From the NCBI GenBank assembly GCA_028687435.1, contig JAQUAF010000034.1, forward strand, positions 1 to 57,513: a stretch of 57,513 bases of DNA. Reading direction: 5' to 3'. The position numbers and the translations under genes were made by a program. Below, one piece after another: positions 26,283 to 34,515 of the stretch. The notes under the pieces were generated by a model, which was given only the letters and a program-made list of their open reading frames with translations, searched no databases and was not told the DNA's origin. Every line of letters begins with the position of its first letter. The stretch's first letter is position 1. Origin of the DNA: Verrucomicrobiia bacterium. GTDB lineage: Bacteria > Verrucomicrobiota > Verrucomicrobiia > JABWAM01.

Positions 26283-27866
26283 TCACTTGGCCTGGCTGGT
26301 GGTTCGTTTGAGTTTATCGGCAAGATCCAATGCCACATTTTGGAAAAACACCCGTCCCAGATGCAATTCACGCTGAATTAACTTGTCGAAATCCGCCCGT
26401 TCAACCACGCGCAGAATGGCCGCCGACTTGGCCACGGCTTTGGCCGTGCGCGGTTCACCGTTCAGAAAGGCGATTTCGCCAAACACCGTCCCGCTCTTGA
26501 TGGTTGCCAGCAGTTTGCTTCCATCCCCGGTCACAATCTCCACCTCGCCCCGTTCCACCACATACATTTCACGTCCTGTGCTGCCGGCCTCAAAAATGGC
26601 CTCACCCGGGCGGTACAACTTCTGCTTGAACAATCTGGCTACGCGACGCAACTCACCCTCGCCCATTCCCTGAAAAATGCGCAAATCCTTGAGCAATCGC
26701 AAAACCGCCATGCCAATCGCATGCTCGCGAAACGTATTGTCAACCAGCCCAAACCAATCCTTGCCCGCGCTGGTCAATTCCATGCCCTCGCTTTCGTAGG
26801 GGGAATTCAGCTTCACCATCTTGATGGCGTCGGAACGCAGGCCGTGTTCCATGGCAAACGCCGGCAGATAGGCGCACGGCACAAACCCCATCTGGTCAAA
26901 GGTTTTTTGCAGCCTGGGCGAATGGGCGCTGACCAGCACCTCCCAATAATCGGGATTCACCTCGCGGTTCAAGGCTTCAAAAAGACTGGATGCCAGGAAC
27001 CCCTGGGGTTCCCCCTCCACCACCATCACCTCGGTGACATGAACTCTCCTGTCAACCGGATCCACAATGAACCCCATCGCCCCCACCACCTTTTCCCCCT
27101 CCCGGGCCGCCACATAGGAAGGCTGCACGGCCTGCAGATGCAACCGGGTCTGACATCCTTGAAGCGTGGAAAATATCTCGCTCTGTTGCTGGGTCTTGTT
27201 CTCTCTCATCATCTGCGCCGCCGAGGCGTCGAGAGGAGCGACCGTGAAATCGCACTCCGTGGGATAAGCCGCAAGGTCATCACGCACCTCGATATCCTCA
27301 ATCAAACCATGGGCGCGAAGAGCCGCCTCAGCCAGGTCCTTTGCCGAAGAAATGAGTTCCGGATGCGCCCGCCGCTGTTTGAGCGCAATCTCGTTGAGAT
27401 AAGCATAGACCATGGCTCCCGTGCGGGCCTCGCCCTTCAAATGCCTGGCGGGCAGATAACCGGAAGGCTTAAACCCCCCATTTTCGCAGGCAGCATGGGC
27501 CCAGACATCCGCGGATGGAATCTCGGCAAAACAAAGTTGCAAGTTGGATTGCAGCGTCTGGATGGCCGTGCCCAACAAACTGTCCGCCATGGCGGCCCGT
27601 TCAGGGCTTTCCAACGCCAGAAAACGGGTCAGCAACCCCACCACCGTCTCCGGAGTCTCCTGCTCCATGAGCACATAAAGCATGCCGCACAAACCCGCAT
27701 CGTCAGCCGCCACCAATCCAAAAGCGCCGGGCAGGGTCAGACATGCCTTGACAATATCCGGCTGGAGAAGATCGCTGCTGCCCAGGGGGGCGGGCAATAC
27801 CGGTCCCATCAACGCCTGAACGGCATTGAAGTCAGCCTCCTCAAAATTGCGCAAGGACATGCTCAT
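26283..27866 (-). CDS. Acyltransferase-like protein fused to a cyclic-nucleotide-binding domain
   Basis: A 527-residue protein with no signal peptide. Residues about 1-380 appear to hold GNAT-type acetyltransferase-like folds: LRNFEEADFNAVQAL at the start, and later SYVAAREGEKVVGAMGFIVD followed by VHVTEVMVVEG. Residues about 395-520 form a cNMP-binding domain (YRPGEAIFEAGSTGREMYVV, then GTVFGEIAFLNGEPRTAKAV). The FGEIAFLNGEPRTA phosphate-binding cassette with Arg is well conserved, so cAMP or a similar nucleotide probably binds. A fusion of a cNMP domain with an acetyltransferase is known from mycobacterial Pat, where it acetylates acyl-CoA synthetase. Here the order is reversed, with the cNMP domain at the end. 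The GNAT assignment is weaker than the cNMP one. Confidence 0.75.
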   Translation of the reverse strand: MSMSLRNFEEADFNAVQALMGPVLPAPLGSSDLLQPDIVKACLTLPGAFGLVAADDAGLCGMLYVLMEQETPETVVGLLTRFLALESPERAAMADSLLGTAIQTLQSNLQLCFAEIPSADVWAHAACENGGFKPSGYLPARHLKGEARTGAMVYAYLNEIALKQRRAHPELISSAKDLAEAALRAHGLIEDIEVRDDLAAYPTECDFTVAPLDASAAQMMRENKTQQQSEIFSTLQGCQTRLHLQAVQPSYVAAREGEKVVGAMGFIVDPVDRRVHVTEVMVVEGEPQGFLASSLFEALNREVNPDYWEVLVSAHSPRLQKTFDQMGFVPCAYLPAFAMEHGLRSDAIKMVKLNSPYESEGMELTSAGKDWFGLVDNTFREHAIGMAVLRLLKDLRIFQGMGEGELRRVARLFKQKLYRPGEAIFEAGSTGREMYVVERGEVEIVTGDGSKLLATIKSGTVFGEIAFLNGEPRTAKAVAKSAAILRVVERADFDKLIQRELHLGRVFFQNVALDLADKLKRTTSQAK

Positions 27867-28000
27867 GGGAATGTTTTCAGACTAGCGAATTTTCTAAAAA
27901 TGACAATCCTTATCCCTTGATGACAATATAAAATTGGGAAAAAAAACGCCGAATTCAACCTGGAAACGCGGGGATCCGGCTGCGACGTTTGTCCCCGCGG

Positions 28001-28900
28001 TCATTTCATCAACAACAGGCTCAACGCCATCACCAGCATGCCCGACAAAAGCCCCAACAAACTGTCGTGTCCTTTGCCATAAGCCCGGCTTGTCGGGAGC
28101 AACTCGTCAAGACTGATATAAACCATGATGCCGGCCACCCCGCCAAAAAGCAGGCCCATGACTTGTGGAGGCACAACATTCGTGGGCCCCAGACACAGGC
28201 GCATCGCAAGGAATGCAAGACCTGCGCCGACCGGTTCGGCGAGTCCGCTCAAGAGCGAATAAAAAAAGGCGCGGCGGCGGCTCCCCGTGGCATAGTAAAT
28301 CGGCACCGAGACACTGATCCCCTCCGGTATATTGTGCAGAGCGACAGCGATGGCAATGGCAACCCCAACGGAAGGATCCTCCAGCGTGGCAAGGAAAGTC
28401 GCCAGTCCCTCCGGGAAGTTGTGGATCCCGATTGCAATCGCAGTGAACAGCCCCATGCGCAGAAGACGCCGGTGAGGCGTCCGGTGGTCGTGGGCGCCTG
28501 GCGCGGCATGCGCCGGGTCGGCAGCCGTGGCGGCAAAATCCGGCCGTGGCGCGCCCGGATCGTGAAGCGGGAGCAATTCCGCCTGGCTGTGGGGTTCATG
28601 CGGATTTTCCGCCGCGGGAATCAGTTTGTCGATCAAGCCTATCAGCAGGATCCCGGCAAAAAACGATCCCGCGTTGGCCCAATGCCCTCCCGGCTCCCCG
28701 TACACCTTGCATAACGCCGCCGTTCCCTTGGCAAAAATCTCCACAAAGGAAACATAAAGCATGACGCCGGCTGAAAATCCGGCGGCAACCGAAAGAAAAC
28801 GATAGTCGGTACGGTTCGCGAAAAACGCAAGAATGCTCCCAACGCCGGTCGCCAGACCGGCAAACGCTGTCAATCCAAATGCAAGCCAGGGGATGTCCAT
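28001..28900 (-). CDS. zupT: ZIP-family metal transporter
   Basis: ZupT brings zinc and other divalent metals into the cytoplasm. The 299-residue protein has eight hydrophobic segments and a His-rich cytoplasmic loop ([11 protein letters not shown]). It carries both ZIP signatures, [12 protein letters not shown] and [12 protein letters not shown], whose His, Asn and Glu residues bind metal. The ATG at 28900 ([10 protein letters not shown]) is preferred over 28930, which adds ten polar residues. It follows the P-type ATPase on the same strand, 63 bases downstream, and both handle cations. Confidence 0.92.
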   Translation of the reverse strand: MDIPWLAFGLTAFAGLATGVGSILAFFANRTDYRFLSVAAGFSAGVMLYVSFVEIFAKGTAALCKVYGEPGGHWANAGSFFAGILLIGLIDKLIPAAENPHEPHSQAELLPLHDPGAPRPDFAATAADPAHAAPGAHDHRTPHRRLLRMGLFTAIAIGIHNFPEGLATFLATLEDPSVGVAIAIAVALHNIPEGISVSVPIYYATGSRRRAFFYSLLSGLAEPVGAGLAFLAMRLCLGPTNVVPPQVMGLLFGGVAGIMVYISLDELLPTSRAYGKGHDSLLGLLSGMLVMALSLLLMK

Positions 28901-28963
28901 GAGGCGCCGCGAAAACGGACTTTCACACAATATCCGCCAGATTAATGCAGTTTAAAAAAACCG

Positions 28964-31786
28964 TCAAGTGGCTGGCGCCGGCTGTCCGCCCGCCCCCCGT
29001 TTGCGCAGGCGCCGGAGGATGGCTTTTTCCGCGCCGACCAGCGCAAAAACCGTCAAACCGGCCAGAATGGCATGACCCCAGGCCTCAAAATCAAGAGGCT
29101 GGGATCCAAAGAGCCGCTGCAGGGGCGCGAGATGCAGGTAAACCATCTGCAACAGCAACAATCCTCCAATCCCGACCCAAACCGGGGGATTGCTGAACAA
29201 ACCGATCTCCAAAATCGATCCGCGCAGCGACCGGCAATTCAGAAGATAGAATATCTGAAACAGAATCACCGTGGTCACGGCGATCGACTGGGCTTCGGCC
29301 TGGGCCAGACGATGGGTGGCCTCGGGAATGATCCCGCCAAGGCTTCCGCCCGTGAAAAGGCGGTATTCCCAAAAGTACAAAAGACAGGTTGCCACGGCGA
29401 TCAGAAGCGCCACCAGAACCGTGCGCAACAGGATGAAACCGGAAAAAACCGCCTCTCCTCGAAGACGGGGCGGCCGCCGCATGGCGCCCGGTTCCAGCGT
29501 TTCGAAAGCGATTGGAATGGTCAGCGCCACGCTTGCCACCAAATTGATCCAAAGAATCTGCGTGGGAGACATGGGCAGAAGCAATTCGCGCCCGAGGTTT
29601 TCCACCTCGACGGTTGGAAAGAAGAACGCGCCGCCCGCGAGGACTCCAGCCAGGCCCAAATTGGTCGGCAGAAGAAAGACAAGCGCTTTGACGAGATTGT
29701 CATACACACGCCGCCCCTCCTCGACAGCCGAGGCGATGGTGGCGAAATTATCGTCCGCAAGCACGATTTTTGCGGCCTCCTTGGAAACCGCAGTGCCGGT
29801 GATGCCCATGGCCACCCCGATGTCGGCGCGCTTCAGGGCCGGCGCATCGTTGACGCCATCGCCTGTCATGGCCACAATCTGCCCCCCGGCCTGAAGCGCC
29901 TCCACGATCCGGATCTTATGCTCGGGCGCCACCCGCGCGAAGACGTGGCAGCGGCGCACGGCATCTCTCAACTCTGTTGCATCCATTCGTTCCAAATCGA
30001 CGCCTTCCAACGCTTCCGGGTTCTTTTCCAAAAGCCCGAGATCGCGTCCGATCGCCGCTGCCGTGCCCCGATGGTCGCCGGTAATCATCTTCACCGTGAT
30101 GCCGGCCTTTCGGCAGACAGCAATCGCCTCGATGGCCTCCTGCCGCGGCGGGTCAATCATGCCCGCCAGTCCCAGCAACGTGAATCCCGAGGATGCCCAC
30201 TCCGCCGTCAGGGATGACATGCCCGGTTCAGGCGGCCTCCGGGCCAGCGCAAGCACACGCATGCCCTGGGCTGCAAGCGCATCCTCCGCCTCGCGCACGC
30301 GCGCAGCGGCTTCAGGCGTCAAACGGCAACGCTCAATCACCGTCTCTGTCGCGCCTTTCAGGTATACATTATCCAATCCCGCCCCTTGGTTCCAAACCGC
30401 CATGTAACGCGTGTCGGATTCAAAGGGCAGCGCATCCTTGCGGGGATGACGGCGGCGCAGATCGTCCTCCTCCAACCCGGCCTTGCGGGCCGCCACAACA
30501 AGGGCCGCCTCGGTGGGATCTCCGCTTATGGTCCACACGCCATCCTTCAATTCCAGCAAGGCGTCGTTGCAGAGCGTCCCGGCGGCAAGAAGTTCGCGGA
30601 CATTCGCGGGAAGGGATGCGGTAACATCATGTCCGTCCCGCTCGATGGCGCCGACCGGCGCGTAACCAATGCCCCCCACGCGGTACTCCCGGCCATCGCC
30701 ATCCCTAAAAATCCAGAGCGCCTGGACTGTCATCTCATTGCGGGTGAGGGTGCCGGTCTTGTCCGAACAAATCACGCTGGTGGAACCGAGCGTCTCAACC
30801 GCCGGCAGATGCCGCACCACTGCCCGGCGCGCCGCCATGCGCTGAACCCCGATGGCAAGGGCAATCGTGATGATGGCTGGAAGCCCCTCTGGAATGGCGG
30901 CCACGGCCAGGGTGACCGCCGTAAAAAGCGCCTCGCCGGCCTTGGCTTCCTTGACAAAAACACTGAACAGGAAAAGAACGACGGATATCGAGAGCACCGC
31001 GAGCGTGATCCAACCGCTGACCTGGGCCAACTGGCGGATCAACGGCGTCTCCATCTGCCCGGCCCGCTCCAGAAGCGCGTTGATCCGTCCGAGCTCGGTT
31101 TTGCCGCCGGTGGCAATCACCACGCCATCGCCCGTCCCCTGGGTGACAAGCGTGCCGCTGAAAACAAGGGAAAACCGGTCGCCCAAAGCCGCATCCGCAT
31201 GAACCGGATCAATCCTCTTGCCGACAGGCGCCGACTCACCGGTAAGCGCGGACTCCTCCATGCGCAGGTTTTTCGCATGGAGCAGCCGCAGATCGGCCGG
31301 AGCTTTGTCTCCGCTTGCCAAATGAACCACATCGCCGGGCGCCAAATCATGGGACGAGAGGCTTGTCATGCGGCCATCTCGCAGAACGCCCGCGTTTTCA
31401 GGCGTCATGGCCGCTAGCGCCGCGATGGCTTTTCCCGCCCGTTTTTCCTGAAGCACTCCGATCAAGGCGTTCAATCCAACGGCGCCAAAAACCACCAGCG
31501 AATCCCCCGTCTTGCCCAAAAGCACGGCCAGGATGCCCGAAGCAACCAGAAGCCAGGAGATCGGATTGTGAATCTGGCGCCAAACAAGCGCAACCCAACT
31601 TTCTTCCGCCTGCCGGGGCATGCAATTCGGACCATGCGCAATGAGACGACGGGCCGCTTCTTCCGAGGAAAGACCTTCGGACGAGGTTTCCAGCCGCGCC
31701 AAAACTTCAGCGCAATCCAACGCATGCCAGGCTGGAACAGCCGGGAATGAAACGGGATGACAAGATTCTTTCATGTCAGTCTCCAT
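28964..31786 (-). CDS. P-type cation-transporting ATPase (P2-type)
   Basis: A 940-residue P-type ATPase. It has the N-terminal cation-ATPase domain, LTGESAPVGK (actuator TGES), AIPEGLPAI in M4, the phosphorylation site CSDKTGTLTRNEM, a nucleotide domain, and MTGDGVNDAPALKRADIG. These place it with Ca2+/Mn2+-type P2 pumps. In M6 the sequence is LWINLVASVALTIPIAFE. The Asn is kept but the Asp of the SERCA-like NLVTDGLPA motif is missing, as in the CtpF/PMA1-like bacterial group, so the ion may not be Ca2+. The start ATG overlaps the preceding gene's stop by one base (TGATG), indicating translational coupling with the CBS-domain gene. Confidence 0.9.
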   Translation of the reverse strand: METDMKESCHPVSFPAVPAWHALDCAEVLARLETSSEGLSSEEAARRLIAHGPNCMPRQAEESWVALVWRQIHNPISWLLVASGILAVLLGKTGDSLVVFGAVGLNALIGVLQEKRAGKAIAALAAMTPENAGVLRDGRMTSLSSHDLAPGDVVHLASGDKAPADLRLLHAKNLRMEESALTGESAPVGKRIDPVHADAALGDRFSLVFSGTLVTQGTGDGVVIATGGKTELGRINALLERAGQMETPLIRQLAQVSGWITLAVLSISVVLFLFSVFVKEAKAGEALFTAVTLAVAAIPEGLPAIITIALAIGVQRMAARRAVVRHLPAVETLGSTSVICSDKTGTLTRNEMTVQALWIFRDGDGREYRVGGIGYAPVGAIERDGHDVTASLPANVRELLAAGTLCNDALLELKDGVWTISGDPTEAALVVAARKAGLEEDDLRRRHPRKDALPFESDTRYMAVWNQGAGLDNVYLKGATETVIERCRLTPEAAARVREAEDALAAQGMRVLALARRPPEPGMSSLTAEWASSGFTLLGLAGMIDPPRQEAIEAIAVCRKAGITVKMITGDHRGTAAAIGRDLGLLEKNPEALEGVDLERMDATELRDAVRRCHVFARVAPEHKIRIVEALQAGGQIVAMTGDGVNDAPALKRADIGVAMGITGTAVSKEAAKIVLADDNFATIASAVEEGRRVYDNLVKALVFLLPTNLGLAGVLAGGAFFFPTVEVENLGRELLLPMSPTQILWINLVASVALTIPIAFETLEPGAMRRPPRLRGEAVFSGFILLRTVLVALLIAVATCLLYFWEYRLFTGGSLGGIIPEATHRLAQAEAQSIAVTTVILFQIFYLLNCRSLRGSILEIGLFSNPPVWVGIGGLLLLQMVYLHLAPLQRLFGSQPLDFEAWGHAILAGLTVFALVGAEKAILRRLRKRGAGGQPAPAT

Positions 31787-33108
31787 CAAACCGGGTTTTG
31801 GCATCGACGCGCCACGGCCTCCAGTATCCTTCCGCGACGCATTTTCCGGACTTGGACTTCCATAAACCCCAGGCGGAAGACGTCTCCGCAGGCAATCCCG
31901 GGCTTGTCCAAAAAATTCCCGGCATATTCCGCCAATGACAGCCCATTCCTTTCATCGGTGAAAAAGGCCGGCACGCCCAATGCCGCCCGGATCGATTCCA
32001 GGGAAGCCCCGCCCGCCACGATCCAGCACTGGGGCAAAGCCTGGATGCGAACCGGCAATTGGTCATGCTCATCCTCAATGTCGCCAATAAGCTCCTCGAA
32101 CACATCCTCCAGCGTGATCATGCCGACCACCCGGTTCTCCTCATCCATCGCCAGGGCAATGTGCGCGTGATTCTGGATCATGGAGGCCAGTGCCTTGGCC
32201 AACGGCAGCTTCCACGAAAATCGAACCATCGGACGGATGATTTTCTTTAGGGATGGTTCATCGGGCGCAAAGTTCAAAACAGCCACGATGTCCTTGAAGT
32301 TCACAAAACCCACGATCGTCTGCGGATCGTCCTTGACCCGGCAGACGGGATAGCGCGTGTGGAAATGCAAATGCGCCTGCACCAAGGCGTCCGGCAGGGA
32401 GGATTCCTCGCCGATCATGATGATGTCTTTTGGATGCAACATGATCTCCCGCACTGTGCGGGTGGTCAGTTGCACGGCCGACATGACAATCCGCTCCTCC
32501 AGCGGTCCGATCATGCGGGAGGTCCGGGCAAGGGTGGTGGCCGCCCGCAATTCCAAAAGATCCAACTGGGGGGACGCATCCTTGCGGGGCCATCTCCGTG
32601 AACCAGCCTGGACAATCCATTTCACTGCGAATTCCAAAAAAAACACCACCGGATAAAAAAATCGGAACACCCAGCGCATGACGGGCGACAGCGTCAGCGC
32701 CACCCATTCCTTATTGTGAATGGCAAACATCTTGGGCGTCAATTCCGCAAAAATGATCGTGACCACGCTGAGCGGGATCACGAACAGGGCCAATGCCAGA
32801 AAATCGGCGGCATCCTGGGATATGTGGAATGAACCGGCCAGAAACGGCGAGAGATATTCATCCACGCTGACTCCTCCGGTGGCCGCCGCGACCGCCCCCG
32901 CGAGAGTGATGCCCAACTGGACCACCGCCAGGCTGCCCTCCATCCGTTCTTTCATGTAAAGCGCGGAACGCGCCCCCTTTCGCCCGGCCTGACGACAGGC
33001 TTCAATGCGCGACATCGACAACGCCGCCAATGCCATCTCGTACGAGGCAAAAACGGCATTGACCGCCAGCATGCATCCAATGATCAGGCATTCTGTGAGA
33101 AAATGCAT
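31786..33108 (-). CDS. CNNM/CorC-family protein (DUF21 + CBS pair)
   Basis: A protein of about 440 residues. The first 190 residues are a DUF21 membrane domain (LTECLIIGCMLAVNAVFASYEMALAALS, three to four helices). Two CBS domains follow (MLHPKDIIMIGEESSLPDAL, then DEENRVVGMITLEDVFEELI) and a CorC_HlyC-type C-terminal domain (about 360-440). Proteins of this layout take part in Mg2+ or Co2+ export and magnesium homeostasis. The ATG at 33108 is chosen because the frame further upstream runs through an inverted repeat. It is coupled to the P-type ATPase downstream, and together with zupT this forms a metal-ion operon. Confidence 0.9.
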   Translation of the reverse strand: MHFLTECLIIGCMLAVNAVFASYEMALAALSMSRIEACRQAGRKGARSALYMKERMEGSLAVVQLGITLAGAVAAATGGVSVDEYLSPFLAGSFHISQDAADFLALALFVIPLSVVTIIFAELTPKMFAIHNKEWVALTLSPVMRWVFRFFYPVVFFLEFAVKWIVQAGSRRWPRKDASPQLDLLELRAATTLARTSRMIGPLEERIVMSAVQLTTRTVREIMLHPKDIIMIGEESSLPDALVQAHLHFHTRYPVCRVKDDPQTIVGFVNFKDIVAVLNFAPDEPSLKKIIRPMVRFSWKLPLAKALASMIQNHAHIALAMDEENRVVGMITLEDVFEELIGDIEDEHDQLPVRIQALPQCWIVAGGASLESIRAALGVPAFFTDERNGLSLAEYAGNFLDKPGIACGDVFRLGFMEVQVRKMRRGRILEAVARRCQNPV

Positions 33109-33126
33109 ATTTGAGGGATGAACTAC

Positions 33127-33179
33127 GGAGGCTCTTGCAAAACCGCAACGCCACATGTCGCAGTTTTGCAAGAGCCTCC
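33127..33179. repeat. Short inverted-repeat (hairpin) form of the GAGGCTCTTGCAAAAC element
   Basis: The left arm at 33127-33143, GGAGGCTCTTGCAAAAC, pairs with GTTTTGCAAGAGCCTCC at 33163-33179, leaving a short partly paired loop. The arms share 16-17 bases with the ends of the 290-bp element at 54613-54902. It sits 18 bases upstream of the CorC-type gene start and in the leader of the divergent squalene synthase gene. Confidence 0.85.
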
Positions 33180-33256
33180 ACGGTTTTTCCCGGAAAAGTG
33201 GCCGGTTTTTTCTGTCGAGTCAAGGGAGGGAATGTTATTTTTCAGGCGCCCCAGTC

Positions 33257-34363
33257 ATGGAGCTTATCCTTGACCAAATCGAATTTGCCTCGAATGATGT
33301 CCCCATGGACGTCGCTCACCGCCGGCAATTGCTCGAAACCATCCTGAGGGATGTTTCCCGCTCGTTTTTTCTCTCGCTGCGCATTCTGCCCGCCAAAGCG
33401 CGCGTTCCCATGGGCGCGGCTTATCTTCTGGCTCGCGCCGCCGATACGGTGGCCGACAGCAGCTTTCTTCCGCAACCCGCCCGTCTTGAACACATTCTGC
33501 TCTTCCGGCGCCAATTGACCGGCGCCATCCGTCCCGCGGAAATCGCCGCCATCAGCCGGTTTGTCATCACCGGCGCTGGAACACCCCCTCAAAAAGCCCT
33601 GCCGCTGCCGGATGGCGAACAACGTCTGATGGCCTGTCTGCCGGAGTGTTTTGCGCTCTGCGAAAATCTTCCGCCGGAAGATCGCATGCGGGTCGCCGAA
33701 GTGGTGGTTTCCCTGACCAAAGCCATGGAAATCGACTTGCGGCAATTCAAGGATGCCGGCCACCCGGCCGCGCTGGAGCGTTTTGCCGATTTGGAGGACT
33801 ACACCTACCATGCCGCCGGATGCGTGGGGCCCTTCTGGACCAAAACCTGCATGGCTCATTTGCGCCGTTTCTCCCATTGGAATGCCGGACAGATGTGCAA
33901 TCTTGGCATCCGTTTCGGGAAAGCCCTGCAGTGGACCAACATCCTTCGCGATATCCCCAAGGACTTGGAACGGGGACGATGCTATCTGCCGGAGTCTGAC
34001 CTGGCCGCCCACGGTTTGCATCCCACGGATCTCCGGCTGGCATGCAGCATGGAAAAGCTGCGCCCTCTTTACAACCAATATCTGGACCACGCCTTGGAAC
34101 ACTACCGATCCGCATGGCAATACACCCTGTCCATCCCCCGCTCCTGTCCCCAAGTCCGTCTTGCCTGCATCTGGCCCGTCTGGATCGGTTTGGAAACCCT
34201 CGCTCTCCTGCGCAACCCGTCCAATAATCCATTGCAAGGCGAACCCCGCCTGCGCATTTCACGCTCCCGTGTGTATTCCATCATGCGATGCAGCGCCCTG
34301 CGGATCTGGTCAGACCGACTCCTTGACCTCCACCACCAAAAGCTGGTGACGGCCGCTTCATAA
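33257..34363 (+). CDS. Squalene/phytoene synthase family protein
   Basis: A 368-residue head-to-head prenyl synthase. The first Mg2+-diphosphate motif is D63-T-V-A-D67. The second reads QWTNILRDIPKD at 225-236, with R231 and D232, and RCYLPESDL follows. It condenses two farnesyl- or geranylgeranyl-diphosphates. HpnC/HpnD-type squalene synthesis (for hopanoids) and phytoene synthesis are both possible, and no hopanoid or carotenoid genes are close by to decide. The C-terminal part is more divergent. The ATG at 33257 is used because upstream codons lie in the repeat hairpin; a second ATG is at 33305. It may be the first gene of a plus-strand unit with the fusion gene at 34516. Confidence 0.85.
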   Translation: MELILDQIEFASNDVPMDVAHRRQLLETILRDVSRSFFLSLRILPAKARVPMGAAYLLARAADTVADSSFLPQPARLEHILLFRRQLTGAIRPAEIAAISRFVITGAGTPPQKALPLPDGEQRLMACLPECFALCENLPPEDRMRVAEVVVSLTKAMEIDLRQFKDAGHPAALERFADLEDYTYHAAGCVGPFWTKTCMAHLRRFSHWNAGQMCNLGIRFGKALQWTNILRDIPKDLERGRCYLPESDLAAHGLHPTDLRLACSMEKLRPLYNQYLDHALEHYRSAWQYTLSIPRSCPQVRLACIWPVWIGLETLALLRNPSNNPLQGEPRLRISRSRVYSIMRCSALRIWSDRLLDLHHQKLVTAAS

Positions 34364-34458
34364 ACCGGATGCCTCACCAGATTTTTTGGATGAAATATGC
34401 GGTTTGAAAGTCAACTTCAAATGCCTGCCCCGCCATTTGGCACTTTCGCGCCTGAACA

Positions 34459-34490
34459 TTCCAATTTCGTCACATTTGACAAAATTGGAA
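34459..34490. promoter_or_regulatory. Palindrome upstream of the glycosidase-glycosyltransferase gene
   Basis: A 14-base arm (TTCCAATTTCGTCA) is matched by TGACAAAATTGGAA around a CATT loop, with one mismatch. It ends 25 bases before the ATG at 34516. The symmetry suggests an operator for a dimeric regulator or an RNA hairpin in the leader. There is no T-run, so it does not look like a terminator. Confidence 0.45.
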
Positions 34491-34515
34491 GAATTCGGCA
34501 CGGTACCCCTTTCAC

